From Mycobacterium persicum (GTDB lineage Bacteria; Actinomycetota; Actinomycetes; Mycobacteriales; Mycobacteriaceae): a stretch of DNA of 39,514 nucleotides. The DNA lies in the NCBI RefSeq assembly GCF_002086675.1, contig NZ_MVIF01000050.1, forward strand, positions 1 through 39,514, given 5' to 3'. Shown here piece after piece: positions 30,318 to 38,014 of the stretch (positions are counted from its first letter, which is position 1; each line of letters starts with the position of its first letter). The notes under the pieces were generated by a model. It did not search any database. It was not told the origin of the DNA and saw nothing but the letters and a program-made list of their open reading frames with translations. Both the position numbers and the translations under genes were made by a program.

Positions 30318-32639
30318 ATGTTGCAGGGAATCGCACGACTCGCCATCGCGGCACCGCGCCGAATCATCGGGGTCGCCCTGCTGGTGTTCCTGGCCGCAGC
30401 GGTCTTTGGCATACCGGTCGCCAACAGCCTGTCGCCAGGGGGTTTCCAAGACCCCGACTCTGAATCGGCACACGCCATCAACGTACTGACCAACAAGTTC
30501 GGCCAAAGCGGCCAGCAGATGCTGATCTTGGTGACCGCTCCGGCCGGAGTCGGCAGCGAGGCCGCTCGCAGCGTCGGTACCGACGTCGTCGGCCAGCTGC
30601 AGCGGTCGCCGTTGGTCTACAACGTGACATCACCGTGGACGGGGCCGCCGCAGGCCTCCGGCGACCTGGTCAGCACCGACGGCAAGTCGGGGTTGATCGT
30701 GGTCAACATCAAAGGCGGCGAGAACAACGCGCAGAAGAACGCCCAGACGCTGGCCGACGAAATTGTCCACGACCGTGACGGTGTCACCGTCCGCGCGGGC
30801 GGGTCGGCCATGGAGTACGCCCAGATCAACAAGCAGAATCAAGCGGACCTGCTGGTGATGGAGGCGATCGCGATTCCGCTCAGCTTCCTGGTGCTGGTGT
30901 GGGTCTTCGGTGGCCTGCTGGCAGCGGCGCTGCCGATGGCGCTGGGCGCTCTGGCCGTCGTCGGCTCGATGTTGGTGCTGCGACTGGTGACGTTCACCAC
31001 CGAGGTCTCGATCTTCGCGCTCAACCTGAGCACCGCGCTGGGTTTGGCGCTGGCCATCGACTACACCCTGCTGATCATCAGCCGCTATCGCGACGAGCTG
31101 GCCGAGGGCAGTGATCCGGACGAGGCGCTGATCCGGACGATGGCCACGTCCGGTCGCACGGTCCTGTTCTCGGCGACCACGGTGGCGTTGTCGATGGCGG
31201 CCACCGTGGCGTTCCCGATGTACTTCCTGAAGTCGTTCGCCTACGCCGGTGTGGCCACGGTCGCCTTCGTGGCGACCGCGTCGATCGTGATCACTCCGGC
31301 CGCGATCGTGTTGCTGGGTCCCCGCCTCGACGCATTGGACGTTCGCCGCCTGATACGCCGCATGCTGGGGCGCCCCGAGCCGGTGCACAAGCCGGTGGAG
31401 CAACTGTTTTGGTATCGGTCCACCAAGTTCGTCATGCGCCGGTGGTTGCCGATCGGTCTGGCGGTGGTCGCGCTGCTGGTGCTGCTGGGACTGCCGTTCC
31501 TGTCGGTGAAGTGGGGTTTCCCGGACGACCGGGTGCTCCCGCGTACGGCTTCTGCCCATCAGGTGGGTGATCAGCTGCGCAAGAACTTCGCCCATGACCT
31601 GGCGATGGCTGTTCCGGTCGTCATCCCCGATACCCGCGGTCTGACTCCGGCCGACCTTGACGGCTATGCCGCCGACCTGTCGCGGGTACCCGACGTGTCG
31701 TCGGTGAGCGCCCCGAGCGGAACGTTCGTCGGTGGGAACAAGGTGGGTCCGCCGGCGGGAGCCACCGGGTTTGCCGACGGCAGCGCGTTCCTGACCGTGC
31801 ACAGCACCGCCCCGCTGTTTTCCCACGCCTCCGACACCCAGCTCGCGCGCTTGCACCAGGTGGCCGGCCCGGCCGGGCGATCCGTCGAGATGGCCGGCGT
31901 GGCGCAGGTCAACCGGGACAGCGTCGATGCGGTGACCGATCGGCTCCCGCTGGTGCTGGGCCTGATGGCCGTGATCACGCTGGTGCTGCTGTTCCTGCTC
32001 ACCGGCAGCGTGGTGTTGCCGGTCAAGGCGCTGGTTTGTAACATGCTGTCGCTGAGCGCGGCGTTCGGCGCGCTGGTCTGGATCTTCCAGGACGGCCATC
32101 TTGGGGCACTGGGCACAACCCCAAGCGGGACGTTGGTGGCGAACATGCCGGTGCTGTTGTTCTGCATCGCCTTCGGGCTGTCCATGGATTACGAGGTGTT
32201 CCTGGTCGCCCGGATCCGCGAGTACTGGCTGGCTTCCGGGGCTGCCCGTCCGGCAACCCCGAAACCGGCCGAAGCGCATGCCGCCAACGACGAGAGTGTG
32301 GCGTTCGGGGTGGCGCGTACCGGTCGGGTGATCACCGCGGCGGCGTTGGTGATGTCGATGTCGTTTGCCGCGCTGATCGCCGCGCATGTGTCCTTCATGC
32401 GAATGTTCGGTCTGGGCCTGACCCTTGCCGTGGCCGCCGATGCCACCCTGGTGCGCATGGTCTTGGTGCCGGCCTTCATGCACGTGATGGGCAGCTGGAA
32501 CTGGTGGGCGCCCAAGCCGTTGGTGTGGCTGCACGAGCGGTTTGGCATCAGCGAGGGCGCCGCGGTCCAGCATGAGGCCGGGACAACGGGCCGCAGTGAC
32601 GAGGCGGCGATTCCCGCGGCGTTGACGGGTAAGGGTTGA
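30318..32639 (+). CDS. MmpL13-like RND-family lipid transporter, intact
   Basis: A 773-residue MMPL/RND inner-membrane transporter. TM1 is near residue 13-33 and a periplasmic domain follows. The first TM block near 175-340 carries the proton-relay pattern ALGLALAIDYTLLIISRYRDEL. A second TM1-like segment near 377-393 precedes another periplasmic domain, and the second TM block has the matching Asp-Tyr in FGLSMDYEVFLVARIREYW. MmpL proteins export lipids or siderophores using proton flux. ATG 30318 follows GGAGGGG by about 8 nt; an upstream frame from 30225 is not family-like. In M. tuberculosis the gene is split into mmpL13a and mmpL13b (I recall 303 and 470 residues, which sum to 773). Here it is one frame. 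Confidence 0.92.
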   Translation: MLQGIARLAIAAPRRIIGVALLVFLAAAVFGIPVANSLSPGGFQDPDSESAHAINVLTNKFGQSGQQMLILVTAPAGVGSEAARSVGTDVVGQLQRSPLVYNVTSPWTGPPQASGDLVSTDGKSGLIVVNIKGGENNAQKNAQTLADEIVHDRDGVTVRAGGSAMEYAQINKQNQADLLVMEAIAIPLSFLVLVWVFGGLLAAALPMALGALAVVGSMLVLRLVTFTTEVSIFALNLSTALGLALAIDYTLLIISRYRDELAEGSDPDEALIRTMATSGRTVLFSATTVALSMAATVAFPMYFLKSFAYAGVATVAFVATASIVITPAAIVLLGPRLDALDVRRLIRRMLGRPEPVHKPVEQLFWYRSTKFVMRRWLPIGLAVVALLVLLGLPFLSVKWGFPDDRVLPRTASAHQVGDQLRKNFAHDLAMAVPVVIPDTRGLTPADLDGYAADLSRVPDVSSVSAPSGTFVGGNKVGPPAGATGFADGSAFLTVHSTAPLFSHASDTQLARLHQVAGPAGRSVEMAGVAQVNRDSVDAVTDRLPLVLGLMAVITLVLLFLLTGSVVLPVKALVCNMLSLSAAFGALVWIFQDGHLGALGTTPSGTLVANMPVLLFCIAFGLSMDYEVFLVARIREYWLASGAARPATPKPAEAHAANDESVAFGVARTGRVITAAALVMSMSFAALIAAHVSFMRMFGLGLTLAVAADATLVRMVLVPAFMHVMGSWNWWAPKPLVWLHERFGISEGAAVQHEAGTTGRSDEAAIPAALTGKG

Positions 32640-32640
32640 G

Positions 32641-33336
32641 GTGTCGATGGAACTGCGTCGCTCACGTGCCCCGCGCGGATCGGGGAACCGGCTACGCCGC
32701 GAAATCCTGGACGCGGCCACCGAATTGCTGCTGGAGACGGGGCAGGCCCGGGCGGTCTCGATCCGATCGGTGGCTCAACGCGTGGGCGTCACACCGCCGT
32801 CGATCTATCTGCACTTCGAGGACAAAGACGCGCTGTTGGACGCGGTGTGCGCACGCTACCTGGCCAGACTCGACGGTGAAATGGAGCGGGCGGCGACCGG
32901 CCAACCATCCACGGTGGACGTGCTGCGGGCACAGGGTCTGGCCTATGTGCGGTTCGCATTGCAGACCCCGGAGCTGTACCGCCTGGCCACCATGGGGGAG
33001 TGGCGGTCGGGCAGCGACGTCGACCTGGCTCTGGACAGCTCCGCTTTCCAGCACATGCGCGCCTCCGTTCGGGCGCTCATGGACGAGGGCGTCTACCGCG
33101 TGGACGACCCGACCATGATTGCCCTGGAGTTGTGGGCCGCCGTGCACGGCGTGGCCGCGCTATTGATTACGAAGCCGCACTTGCCGTTCGACGACGCGGA
33201 GGCGTTCGCCGACCGGGTGCTCAGCGCGGTCCTGTGCGGCCATATGGTGGCCGGTCTGGCGGGTCGGCACGCGACGTCTCGACAGGTGTTGGATTGGGTT
33301 ATGCGGCATCGCTCGCCGGAGGCGGCGCAGGTATGA
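32641..33336 (+). CDS. TetR-family transcriptional regulator
   Basis: A 231-residue regulator with an N-terminal TetR helix-turn-helix: REILDAATELLLETGQARAVSIRSVAQRVGVTPPSIYLHFEDKDALLDAV, about residues 20-70. The C-terminal ligand-binding half includes a TetR_C-like segment (LYRLATMGEW, MIALELWAAVHGVAALLI). GTG 32641 lies 1 nt after the mmpL stop with AAGGG 5 nt upstream; ATG 32647 is an alternative. Being sandwiched in the transporter operon, it probably represses it, perhaps through the repeats at 30239-30263. The inducing ligand is unknown and may be the transported lipid. Confidence 0.9.
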   Translation: MSMELRRSRAPRGSGNRLRREILDAATELLLETGQARAVSIRSVAQRVGVTPPSIYLHFEDKDALLDAVCARYLARLDGEMERAATGQPSTVDVLRAQGLAYVRFALQTPELYRLATMGEWRSGSDVDLALDSSAFQHMRASVRALMDEGVYRVDDPTMIALELWAAVHGVAALLITKPHLPFDDAEAFADRVLSAVLCGHMVAGLAGRHATSRQVLDWVMRHRSPEAAQV

Positions 33337-33974
33337 CGCGCGGTACCCGGTTCGAGCACCCGTTCTTCGCCCGTATCTGGCCCATCATCGCCGCCCACGA
33401 AGCCCAGGCGCTACGAGATCTGCGCCGAGAGAATCTGGCCGGCCTGACGGGCCGGGTCCTCGAAGTCGGTGCCGGTGTCGGGACGAACTTCGCCTATTAC
33501 CCGCAGACCGTGACAGAGGTCGTGGCCGTGGAGCCCGAGCCGCACTTGACGGTGAAAGCCCGTGCGGCCGCCGAGGGCGCGCCCGTTCCCGTGATGGTGA
33601 TCGGCGATACGGCAGAGGACTTCAGCGCCGGTGAGCCCTTCGACGCGGTGGTCTGCTCGCTGGTGCTGTGTTCGGTGAACGACCCGGTCGAGGTGCTGCT
33701 GCATCTGCGCTCGTTGCTACGGCCGGGTGGGCAGTTGCGGTATCTCGAGCACGTAGCCAGTGCCGGTGCTCGGGGCCGGCTTCAGCAGTTCGTCGACGCG
33801 ACGTTCTGGCCGCGACTGGCCGGCAACTGCCATACCCATCGCCATACCGAACGCGCGATCGTCGCGGCGGGATTCGACGTGGACACCGCGCGACGGGAGT
33901 GGACGCTGCCCGCGTGGGCGCCGTTGCCGGTGTCGGAGCTGGCGCTGGGCCGGGCTCGGCGTCCGTTGCTCTGA
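33333..33974 (+). CDS. Class I SAM-dependent methyltransferase (Rv1147-like)
   Basis: A 213-residue methyltransferase: motif I is VLEVGAGVGTNFAYYP near residue 44-59, the acidic end of strand 2 is VAVEPEP, motif IV-like VVCSLVLCSV is near 105, and post-IV LLRPGGQLRYLEHV follows. It resembles phospholipid N-methyltransferase-like and ubiquinone/menaquinone-type methyltransferases; the substrate is unknown. ATG 33333 shares ATGA with the TetR stop, making it the third gene of the mmpL13 unit, so its product may modify the exported molecule. The stop is followed at once by the first of two 79-bp repeats. Confidence 0.88.
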   Translation: MTRGTRFEHPFFARIWPIIAAHEAQALRDLRRENLAGLTGRVLEVGAGVGTNFAYYPQTVTEVVAVEPEPHLTVKARAAAEGAPVPVMVIGDTAEDFSAGEPFDAVVCSLVLCSVNDPVEVLLHLRSLLRPGGQLRYLEHVASAGARGRLQQFVDATFWPRLAGNCHTHRHTERAIVAAGFDVDTARREWTLPAWAPLPVSELALGRARRPLL

Positions 33975-33977
33975 TCG

Positions 33978-34056
33978 CGAAACTGCGCTCAGCGCGCGAT
34001 CCCGTCGGCCAAGCGCGATCTGTGCGCAGGCTCGATGTGACTAGCGCAGGCTCGAC
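33978..34056. repeat. 79-bp direct repeat, copy A (right after methyltransferase)
   Basis: This matches 34936-35014 at 67 of 79 positions with no gaps (my count). It starts CGAAACTGCGC and ends GCAGGCTCGAC, and contains the shared core CGCGATCTGTG. It begins 3 nt after the methyltransferase stop and covers the last codons and stop of the DUF559 gene. Inside it GCGCAGGCTCGA occurs twice (34024-34035, 34044-34055). The pair brackets one gene and looks like the ends of an inserted unit. Confidence 0.75.
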
Positions 34057-34898
34057 GCGCGAAACTCCAACGCGGCACGGATCCGGCGAATGATGTCGGC
34101 AGGACTATCGGTTGCCACCACTCGGACGATCAGCCAGCCGAGCCGCTCCAACTCCTCGCTACGCCTGATGTCCTTGGTGTATTGCCAGCGGTCGCGGCGA
34201 TGATGCTCGCCGTCGTATTCGACGGCGACCATCACATCTTTCCAGCCCATATCGAGGTAGTACATCCGGGTTGCGTCCAGTGTCGGCACCGGGATTTGCG
34301 TGGTCGGCCGGGGTAAACCGGCGCGGATGATCAACAGCCGCAGCCAACTCTCTTTCGGCGACTGCGAACCGGTGTCGACGAGCTCCAGCGCGGTTTCCAG
34401 TTGCCTCAAGCCCCGGGCACCGCGATGCCGGTCCGCCACGTCGGCGACTTCTGCAACCTTGACGCCGGTTGCGCCCAGGAGAGCGTCCAGGTGTGCGATC
34501 GCGGTGCCCATCGGCTTTCGCCGTCCAATGTCGTATGCGGTGCGTTGCGGTGTGGTCACCGGGATGCCGCCGACGAGGTCGTACTCCTCGGGCCGGAGCC
34601 GCACGTCATAGGTGCGCAGGCCCGGTGGCGGTCGCGCGTTGGACCACACCAATTCGACGGGCAGGCGTTCGTCTATCCATTTCGAGCCGTGCCACGCGGC
34701 GGCGGTCAGCCCGGCGAGCACGCCTCGCCGGTGCGACCACAGCCATGCGGCAACCGCACGGTGTCGCAGCGTCAGTTGCTGATCGCGCCGGACGTAGACG
34801 TCGGGATACACCAACCGGAATCCGGAACGCAGCTGGTGGGGCCGCAGCGTTCCGCTGCGCACCGCTTCGCTGCCGATAAATGGTTCCGCGCCGGCCAT
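34041..34898 (-). CDS. AbiEi-like N-terminus fused to DUF559 (Vsr-like) endonuclease domain
   Basis: A 285-residue protein. The N-terminal ~90 residues (LRPHQLRSGFRLVYPDVYV, then GVLAGLTAAAWHGSKWID) resemble the winged-helix half of AbiEi-type antitoxins. The C-terminal ~110 residues are DUF559-like with a restriction-endonuclease core: Glu183 (PKESWLRLLI), Asp216 (YYLDMGWKD), Glu227-x-Asp229 (VAVEYDGEHH), then a basic WQYTKDIRRSEELERLGW helix. This domain is related to Vsr mismatch nucleases, so nicking or cutting DNA is plausible but untested. No AbiEii-like toxin lies beside it. It is bracketed by 79-bp direct repeats at a site that in M. tuberculosis carries a 13E12 repeat gene and transposase genes (from memory), so it is probably a mobile or defence gene. 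Confidence 0.8.
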   Translation of the reverse strand: MAGAEPFIGSEAVRSGTLRPHQLRSGFRLVYPDVYVRRDQQLTLRHRAVAAWLWSHRRGVLAGLTAAAWHGSKWIDERLPVELVWSNARPPPGLRTYDVRLRPEEYDLVGGIPVTTPQRTAYDIGRRKPMGTAIAHLDALLGATGVKVAEVADVADRHRGARGLRQLETALELVDTGSQSPKESWLRLLIIRAGLPRPTTQIPVPTLDATRMYYLDMGWKDVMVAVEYDGEHHRRDRWQYTKDIRRSEELERLGWLIVRVVATDSPADIIRRIRAALEFRASSLR

Positions 34899-34935
34899 GA
34901 CGGCAGAATCGCGCGGCCCGCCGCCGTCGGCTCAC

Positions 34936-35014
34936 CGAAACTGCGCCCAGCGCGCGCTCCTGTGGGCGAACCGCGATCTGTGTGCAGTTTCGATGCGACG
35001 ACCGCAGGCTCGAC
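34936..35014. repeat. 79-bp direct repeat, copy B (upstream of the DUF559 gene)
   Basis: Partner of 33978-34056. This copy also has perfect 9-bp terminal inverted arms CGAAACTGC (34936-34944) and GCAGTTTCG (34984-34992) enclosing 39 nt, so it can fold into a stem; in copy A the right arm has decayed. It lies 37 nt upstream of the DUF559 start and 7 nt from the cobB stop. It may carry the DUF559 promoter. Confidence 0.75.
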
Positions 35015-35021
35015 CCGAAAG

Positions 35022-35735
35022 CTAACCCAACAGCGACGGCAACCGCTGCAACAACCCGGGCAACGCCCGACTCGCCGACTGGCGTACACAGATCGTCGCG
35101 CTCCCGGACAGCGGTGTCGGCTCAGGATTGACCTCGATCACCGGAATGCCACGCGCCAGTGCCAGCTCCGGTAGCCCGGCGGCCGGGTAGACAATCGCGG
35201 AGGTCCCCACCACCACCATCACATCGGCGGCTTCGGTCGCCTCGACGGCATGGTGCCACGGCCCTTCGGGCAGCGCCTCGCCGAACCACACGATGTCGGG
35301 CCGGATCAGGCCGCCGCAGCGGCAGACCGGCGGCTCCACCTCGATCGCCGGCTCGGTCATCACCGGCAGCGCCTCGGTGTAAGGCATACCGCAACGGGCA
35401 CAACGGAATTCAAAAAGGCTGCCGTGCAGGTGGTGCACTGGTGTGCTACCGGCTCGCTCGTGCAGATCATCGACGTTCTGGGTGACGACGCTGACGTCGG
35501 CCGCGCTCTGCCAGTCGGCGATCGCGCGGTGACCCTGGTTGGGTTCGACGGTGGCCACCAGGTAGTGGCGCCACAGATACCAGCCCCATACCCGCTCGGG
35601 GTTGCTCTCCCATCCTTGTGTGCTGGACAGCTCGTAGGGGTCGAATCGGGCCCACAATCCGTTCTTGTCGTCACGAAAGGTTGGTACGCCGCTTTCCGCC
35701 GAGATCCCCGCCCCGCTGAGCACCGTCACTCGCAT
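35022..35735 (-). CDS. cobB: Sir2-family NAD-dependent protein deacylase
   Basis: A 237-residue sirtuin, the length I recall for Rv1151c. Motifs: GAGISAESGVPTFR (8-21), TQNVDDLHERAGS (85-97), catalytic His104 in HLHG, zinc ligands Cys112, Cys115, Cys138 and Cys140, and GTSAIVYPAA. Tyr53 and Arg56 (WYLWRHY) form the YxxR pair that in SIRT5-like class III sirtuins binds succinyl or malonyl groups, so desuccinylase activity is likely besides deacetylation. It would control acyl-CoA synthetases and other acylated enzymes. ATG 35735 is 6 nt after a -10 box on the minus strand; longer frames from 35936 overlap gntR. Confidence 0.94.
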   Translation of the reverse strand: MRVTVLSGAGISAESGVPTFRDDKNGLWARFDPYELSSTQGWESNPERVWGWYLWRHYLVATVEPNQGHRAIADWQSAADVSVVTQNVDDLHERAGSTPVHHLHGSLFEFRCARCGMPYTEALPVMTEPAIEVEPPVCRCGGLIRPDIVWFGEALPEGPWHHAVEATEAADVMVVVGTSAIVYPAAGLPELALARGIPVIEVNPEPTPLSGSATICVRQSASRALPGLLQRLPSLLG

Positions 35736-35741
35736 CCCACA

Positions 35742-35766
35742 AAGATAGCCGTGCCTGGTAGATACT
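35742..35766. promoter_or_regulatory. Divergent leaderless -10 boxes for cobB and gntR
   Basis: Minus strand: TATCTT (35747-35742), 6 nt before cobB ATG 35735. Plus strand: GATACT (35761-35766), 6 nt before gntR GTG 35773. Both starts lack an RBS. The two -10 boxes are only 13 nt apart, so the promoters must overlap heavily and may compete, or be controlled together by the GntR protein. Confidence 0.5.
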
Positions 35767-35772
35767 GGGTGG

Positions 35773-36138
35773 GTGGAGCTGCGCGACTGGTTACGGATCG
35801 ATGTGAAGGCGGGCAAGCCGCTGTTCGACCAGCTCAGGACCCAGGTTATCGACGGGGTGCGAGCCGGTGCGTTACCGCCGGGAACCCGGTTGCCGACGGT
35901 GCGCGACCTGGCCGGCCAGCTCGGGGTTGCCGCCAATACGGTGGCCCGCGCCTACCGGGAGCTGGAGTCGGCAGCGATCGTCGAAACCCGCGGGCGCTTC
36001 GGCACTTTCATTTCCCGCTTCGACCCGACCGACGCGGCGATGGCCGCTGCGGCCAGGGAATACGTGGAAGTCGCTCGCGCACTGGGCCTGACCAAGTCCG
36101 ACGCCATGCGTTATCTCACCAACGTGCCCGACAACTGA
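35773..36138 (+). CDS. GntR-family regulator, short YtrA-like type
   Basis: A 121-residue regulator with the GntR winged helix in residues 10-80: PLFDQLRTQVIDGVRAGALPPGTRLPTVRDLAGQLGVAANTVARAYRELE in parts, then ETRGRFGTFIS. A short helical C-terminal tail provides dimer contacts instead of a ligand domain, as in the YtrA subfamily. Its length equals that of Rv1152 as I recall it. The GTG start is leaderless-like. Encoded divergently from cobB with about 37 bp between starts, it is placed to regulate both itself and the sirtuin. No YtrA-type ABC transporter is nearby. Confidence 0.92.
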   Translation: MELRDWLRIDVKAGKPLFDQLRTQVIDGVRAGALPPGTRLPTVRDLAGQLGVAANTVARAYRELESAAIVETRGRFGTFISRFDPTDAAMAAAAREYVEVARALGLTKSDAMRYLTNVPDN

Positions 36139-36142
36139 CGCC

Positions 36143-36979
36143 TCAGCCGAATTCGAGCAAGGTCAGGCACGGACGCAGCGCGTCGAACACGGGCATGCGG
36201 TAGACCGTCGACAGCGCGGCGTTGAACACCAAGCCGCGCCCCGTGGGCAACGGCACGTCGCGAACCGCGCGGATGCCCGGCACCGTGTTCACCAAGTCCG
36301 CGGCCTGCCCGACGGACAGGCTGAACGGCATCGGCGGAATCTTGTAGCGCAGCGACGTCCGGATGCCGAGCCGGCTGAAGAGGGTAAACCAGCGCGGCGG
36401 CAGGTCGAAGAGCATCTGGCCGCCCGGGAAGTTCTTCGCGCACTCGCTGATCAGTGCCAGCGCCTGCTCGGGCTGCAGGTACATCAGCAGCCCCTCGGCG
36501 GTGATGAACACGCCGGCGGAGGAGTCGACGCACTCCATCCAGCTGTAGTCCAGCGCGGACTGGGCGCACACCGACGCCCGGGCAGGCGTCGGCAGCAGTC
36601 GCGTACGGATATCGATAATCGGCCCTAGATCGACGGTGAGCCAACGGAATCGGCCGTCCGGAAGGGCTGCGTCCAAACGCCAGAAGCTGGTTTGCAGACC
36701 TTCTGCCAGCGCCACCACGGTGGCCGATGGATGTCGGCTCAGATAGGACAGCGTTGCGGCGTCGAAGGCCCGGGCCCGCAAGGCAATGTCCTGGCGGGTG
36801 GGGCCGAACTTCGCGAAGTCGAAGTCGATGGAATCGGCCAGGGCGATGGCCATCGGGTCCTCGATGATCGGGTCGCTGCGGCGGGCCTCCGCGGCCCTGG
36901 CATTCAGCGTCAATAAGGCGGTCTCGGAGACTCCGGTGAGGGTGACCTTCTGCTGGGAGGCTTCGTTGGCGGGGGTCAT
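36143..36979 (-). CDS. omt: O-methyltransferase, LCM/TcmP-like (Rv1153c omt-like)
   Basis: A 278-residue SAM-dependent methyltransferase of the leucine-carboxyl-methyltransferase / TcmP-like family: N-terminal LTGVSETALLTLNARAAEARR, DPIIEDPMA, the SAM-region ALAEGLQTSFWRLD near residue 91 (in place of the commoner GAGLDTR), TVDLGPIIDIR, and FITAEGLLMYLQPEQ near 158. Small O-methyl acceptors are expected. ATG 36979 shares ATGA with the DUF1697 stop, so the two genes are co-transcribed on the minus strand. It converges on gntR, with stops about 4 nt apart. Confidence 0.85.
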   Translation of the reverse strand: MTPANEASQQKVTLTGVSETALLTLNARAAEARRSDPIIEDPMAIALADSIDFDFAKFGPTRQDIALRARAFDAATLSYLSRHPSATVVALAEGLQTSFWRLDAALPDGRFRWLTVDLGPIIDIRTRLLPTPARASVCAQSALDYSWMECVDSSAGVFITAEGLLMYLQPEQALALISECAKNFPGGQMLFDLPPRWFTLFSRLGIRTSLRYKIPPMPFSLSVGQAADLVNTVPGIRAVRDVPLPTGRGLVFNAALSTVYRMPVFDALRPCLTLLEFG

Positions 36980-37494
36980 TTCAGCACCTTGTCCAGTGTT
37001 CGCAGGTTGCGGGTGGTGGTCGACGACTTGTAGCGCTTCTTTCCCATGGTTTGGCCGATGGCGCTGTCCAGAGTGCTTCCCTTCGGCACTTGCCAGTAAA
37101 CGACGCCGTCGCCGCGGCTGATCTTCTCCTCCGGGCCGGCTTCCAGCGCCGCCAGTTCGTCGAGCAGTCCGGCGTCGCTGACGAACGTGACGTACGACTG
37201 GTATCCGTCGACTTCCCGCTCAAACGGGTACCGCTCGTTGACAGCGCGCACGGTGTCGATGTCGTAGACCAATACCCACGCGTCATAGCCGAACCGCTCG
37301 CGTAGCGCGGCCTCCGCGGTCAAGCGCACCTGCGCGGCATCCAAGGATGCCTCCAGCAGGACGTTGCCGCTGGCCAGGATGGTGCGCACGTGGGCGAACC
37401 CGGCGTCGGTCAACGCCGCGGCCACGTCTGCCATTTTCAGGTTGACGCCCCCGACATTGACGCCGCGCAGGAATGCCGCGTATCGAGCCATCAT
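36976..37494 (-). CDS. DUF1697 family protein
   Basis: A 172-residue protein with the family start RYAAFLRGVNVGGVNLKMAD and following AGFAHVRTILASGNVLLEA, then YDAWVLVYDIDTVRAV and C-terminal KKRYKSSTTTRNLRTLDKVL. DUF1697 proteins are soluble alpha/beta proteins of unknown function found widely in bacteria. Start ATG 37494 or the adjacent ATG 37491 (Met-Met). It is the upstream partner of omt and diverges from the F420-type gene at 37548. A CCACCAGGTGG palindrome lies near 37501-37511 just upstream. Confidence 0.88.
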   Translation of the reverse strand: MMARYAAFLRGVNVGGVNLKMADVAAALTDAGFAHVRTILASGNVLLEASLDAAQVRLTAEAALRERFGYDAWVLVYDIDTVRAVNERYPFEREVDGYQSYVTFVSDAGLLDELAALEAGPEEKISRGDGVVYWQVPKGSTLDSAIGQTMGKKRYKSSTTTRNLRTLDKVLK

Positions 37495-37534
37495 CCGATT
37501 CCACCAGGTGGTCTTGGACCGTCGCGACGCAACG

Positions 37535-37540
37535 TAGGCT
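37535..37540 (+). promoter_or_regulatory. -10 box TAGGCT, leaderless start of 37548 gene
   Basis: TANNNT box with 7 nt to ATG 37548 and no RBS; longer frames upstream lack family residues. Confidence 0.5.
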
Positions 37541-37547
37541 TTCGGGC

Positions 37548-37991
37548 ATGGGACGCCACGTCTTCGACGACAAACTGCTGGCCGTGATCAGCGGCAACTC
37601 CATCGGAGTGCTGGCCACCATCAAACGCGACGGACGCCCCCAGCTGTCCAACGTGCGGTATCACTTCGATCCGCGCACATTGGTGTTTCAGGTATCGATC
37701 ACCGAGCCGCGGGCCAAGACCCGCAACCTGCGCCGCGACCCGCGGGCGTCGATCCTCGTCGATGCCGACGACGGATGGTCCTATGCCGTCGCCGAGGGCA
37801 CCGCGGAGCTGACGCCGCCGGCGGCCGCCCCCGGCGACGACACGGTAGAGGCGCTAATTGCCTTGTACCGCAACATCGCCGGTGAGCATCCGGATTGGGA
37901 CGAATACCGCGAGGCGATGGTCACCGATCGGCGGGTGGTGCTGACCCTGCCCATCTCGCACGTTTACGGTCTGCCGCCGGGTAAACGATAG
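37548..37991 (+). CDS. Split beta-barrel F420-binding (PNPOx-like) protein, Rv1155-like
   Basis: A 147-residue protein with the same length and very similar sequence to the structurally studied M. tuberculosis Rv1155: VFDDKLLAVISGNSIGVLATI, GRPQLSNVRYHFDP, PRAKTRNLRRDPRASILVDADD and a C-terminal HVYGLPPGKR. The family (flavin/deazaflavin oxidoreductases, PPOX class) forms dimers; Rv1155 binds F420 rather than FMN or PLP, and a reductase role on unsaturated substrates has been proposed. Predicted leaderless transcription from -10 TAGGCT. Followed by a small DUF5302 gene with its own promoter-like box. Confidence 0.94.
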   Translation: MGRHVFDDKLLAVISGNSIGVLATIKRDGRPQLSNVRYHFDPRTLVFQVSITEPRAKTRNLRRDPRASILVDADDGWSYAVAEGTAELTPPAAAPGDDTVEALIALYRNIAGEHPDWDEYREAMVTDRRVVLTLPISHVYGLPPGKR

Positions 37992-38001
37992 ACACTCGGG
38001 T

Positions 38002-38007
38002 TAGGCT
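38002..38007 (+). promoter_or_regulatory. -10 box TAGGCT, leaderless start of 38015 gene
   Basis: Same hexamer and same 7-nt spacing to the ATG (38015) as at the preceding gene (37535-37540). Confidence 0.5.
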
Positions 38008-38014
38008 GCCGGGT

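Noticed and set aside
34041..34898. Reading the DUF559 gene as a full AbiE toxin-antitoxin system
   Set aside because: Only an AbiEi-like N-terminus is seen; no AbiEii nucleotidyltransferase toxin gene is adjacent.
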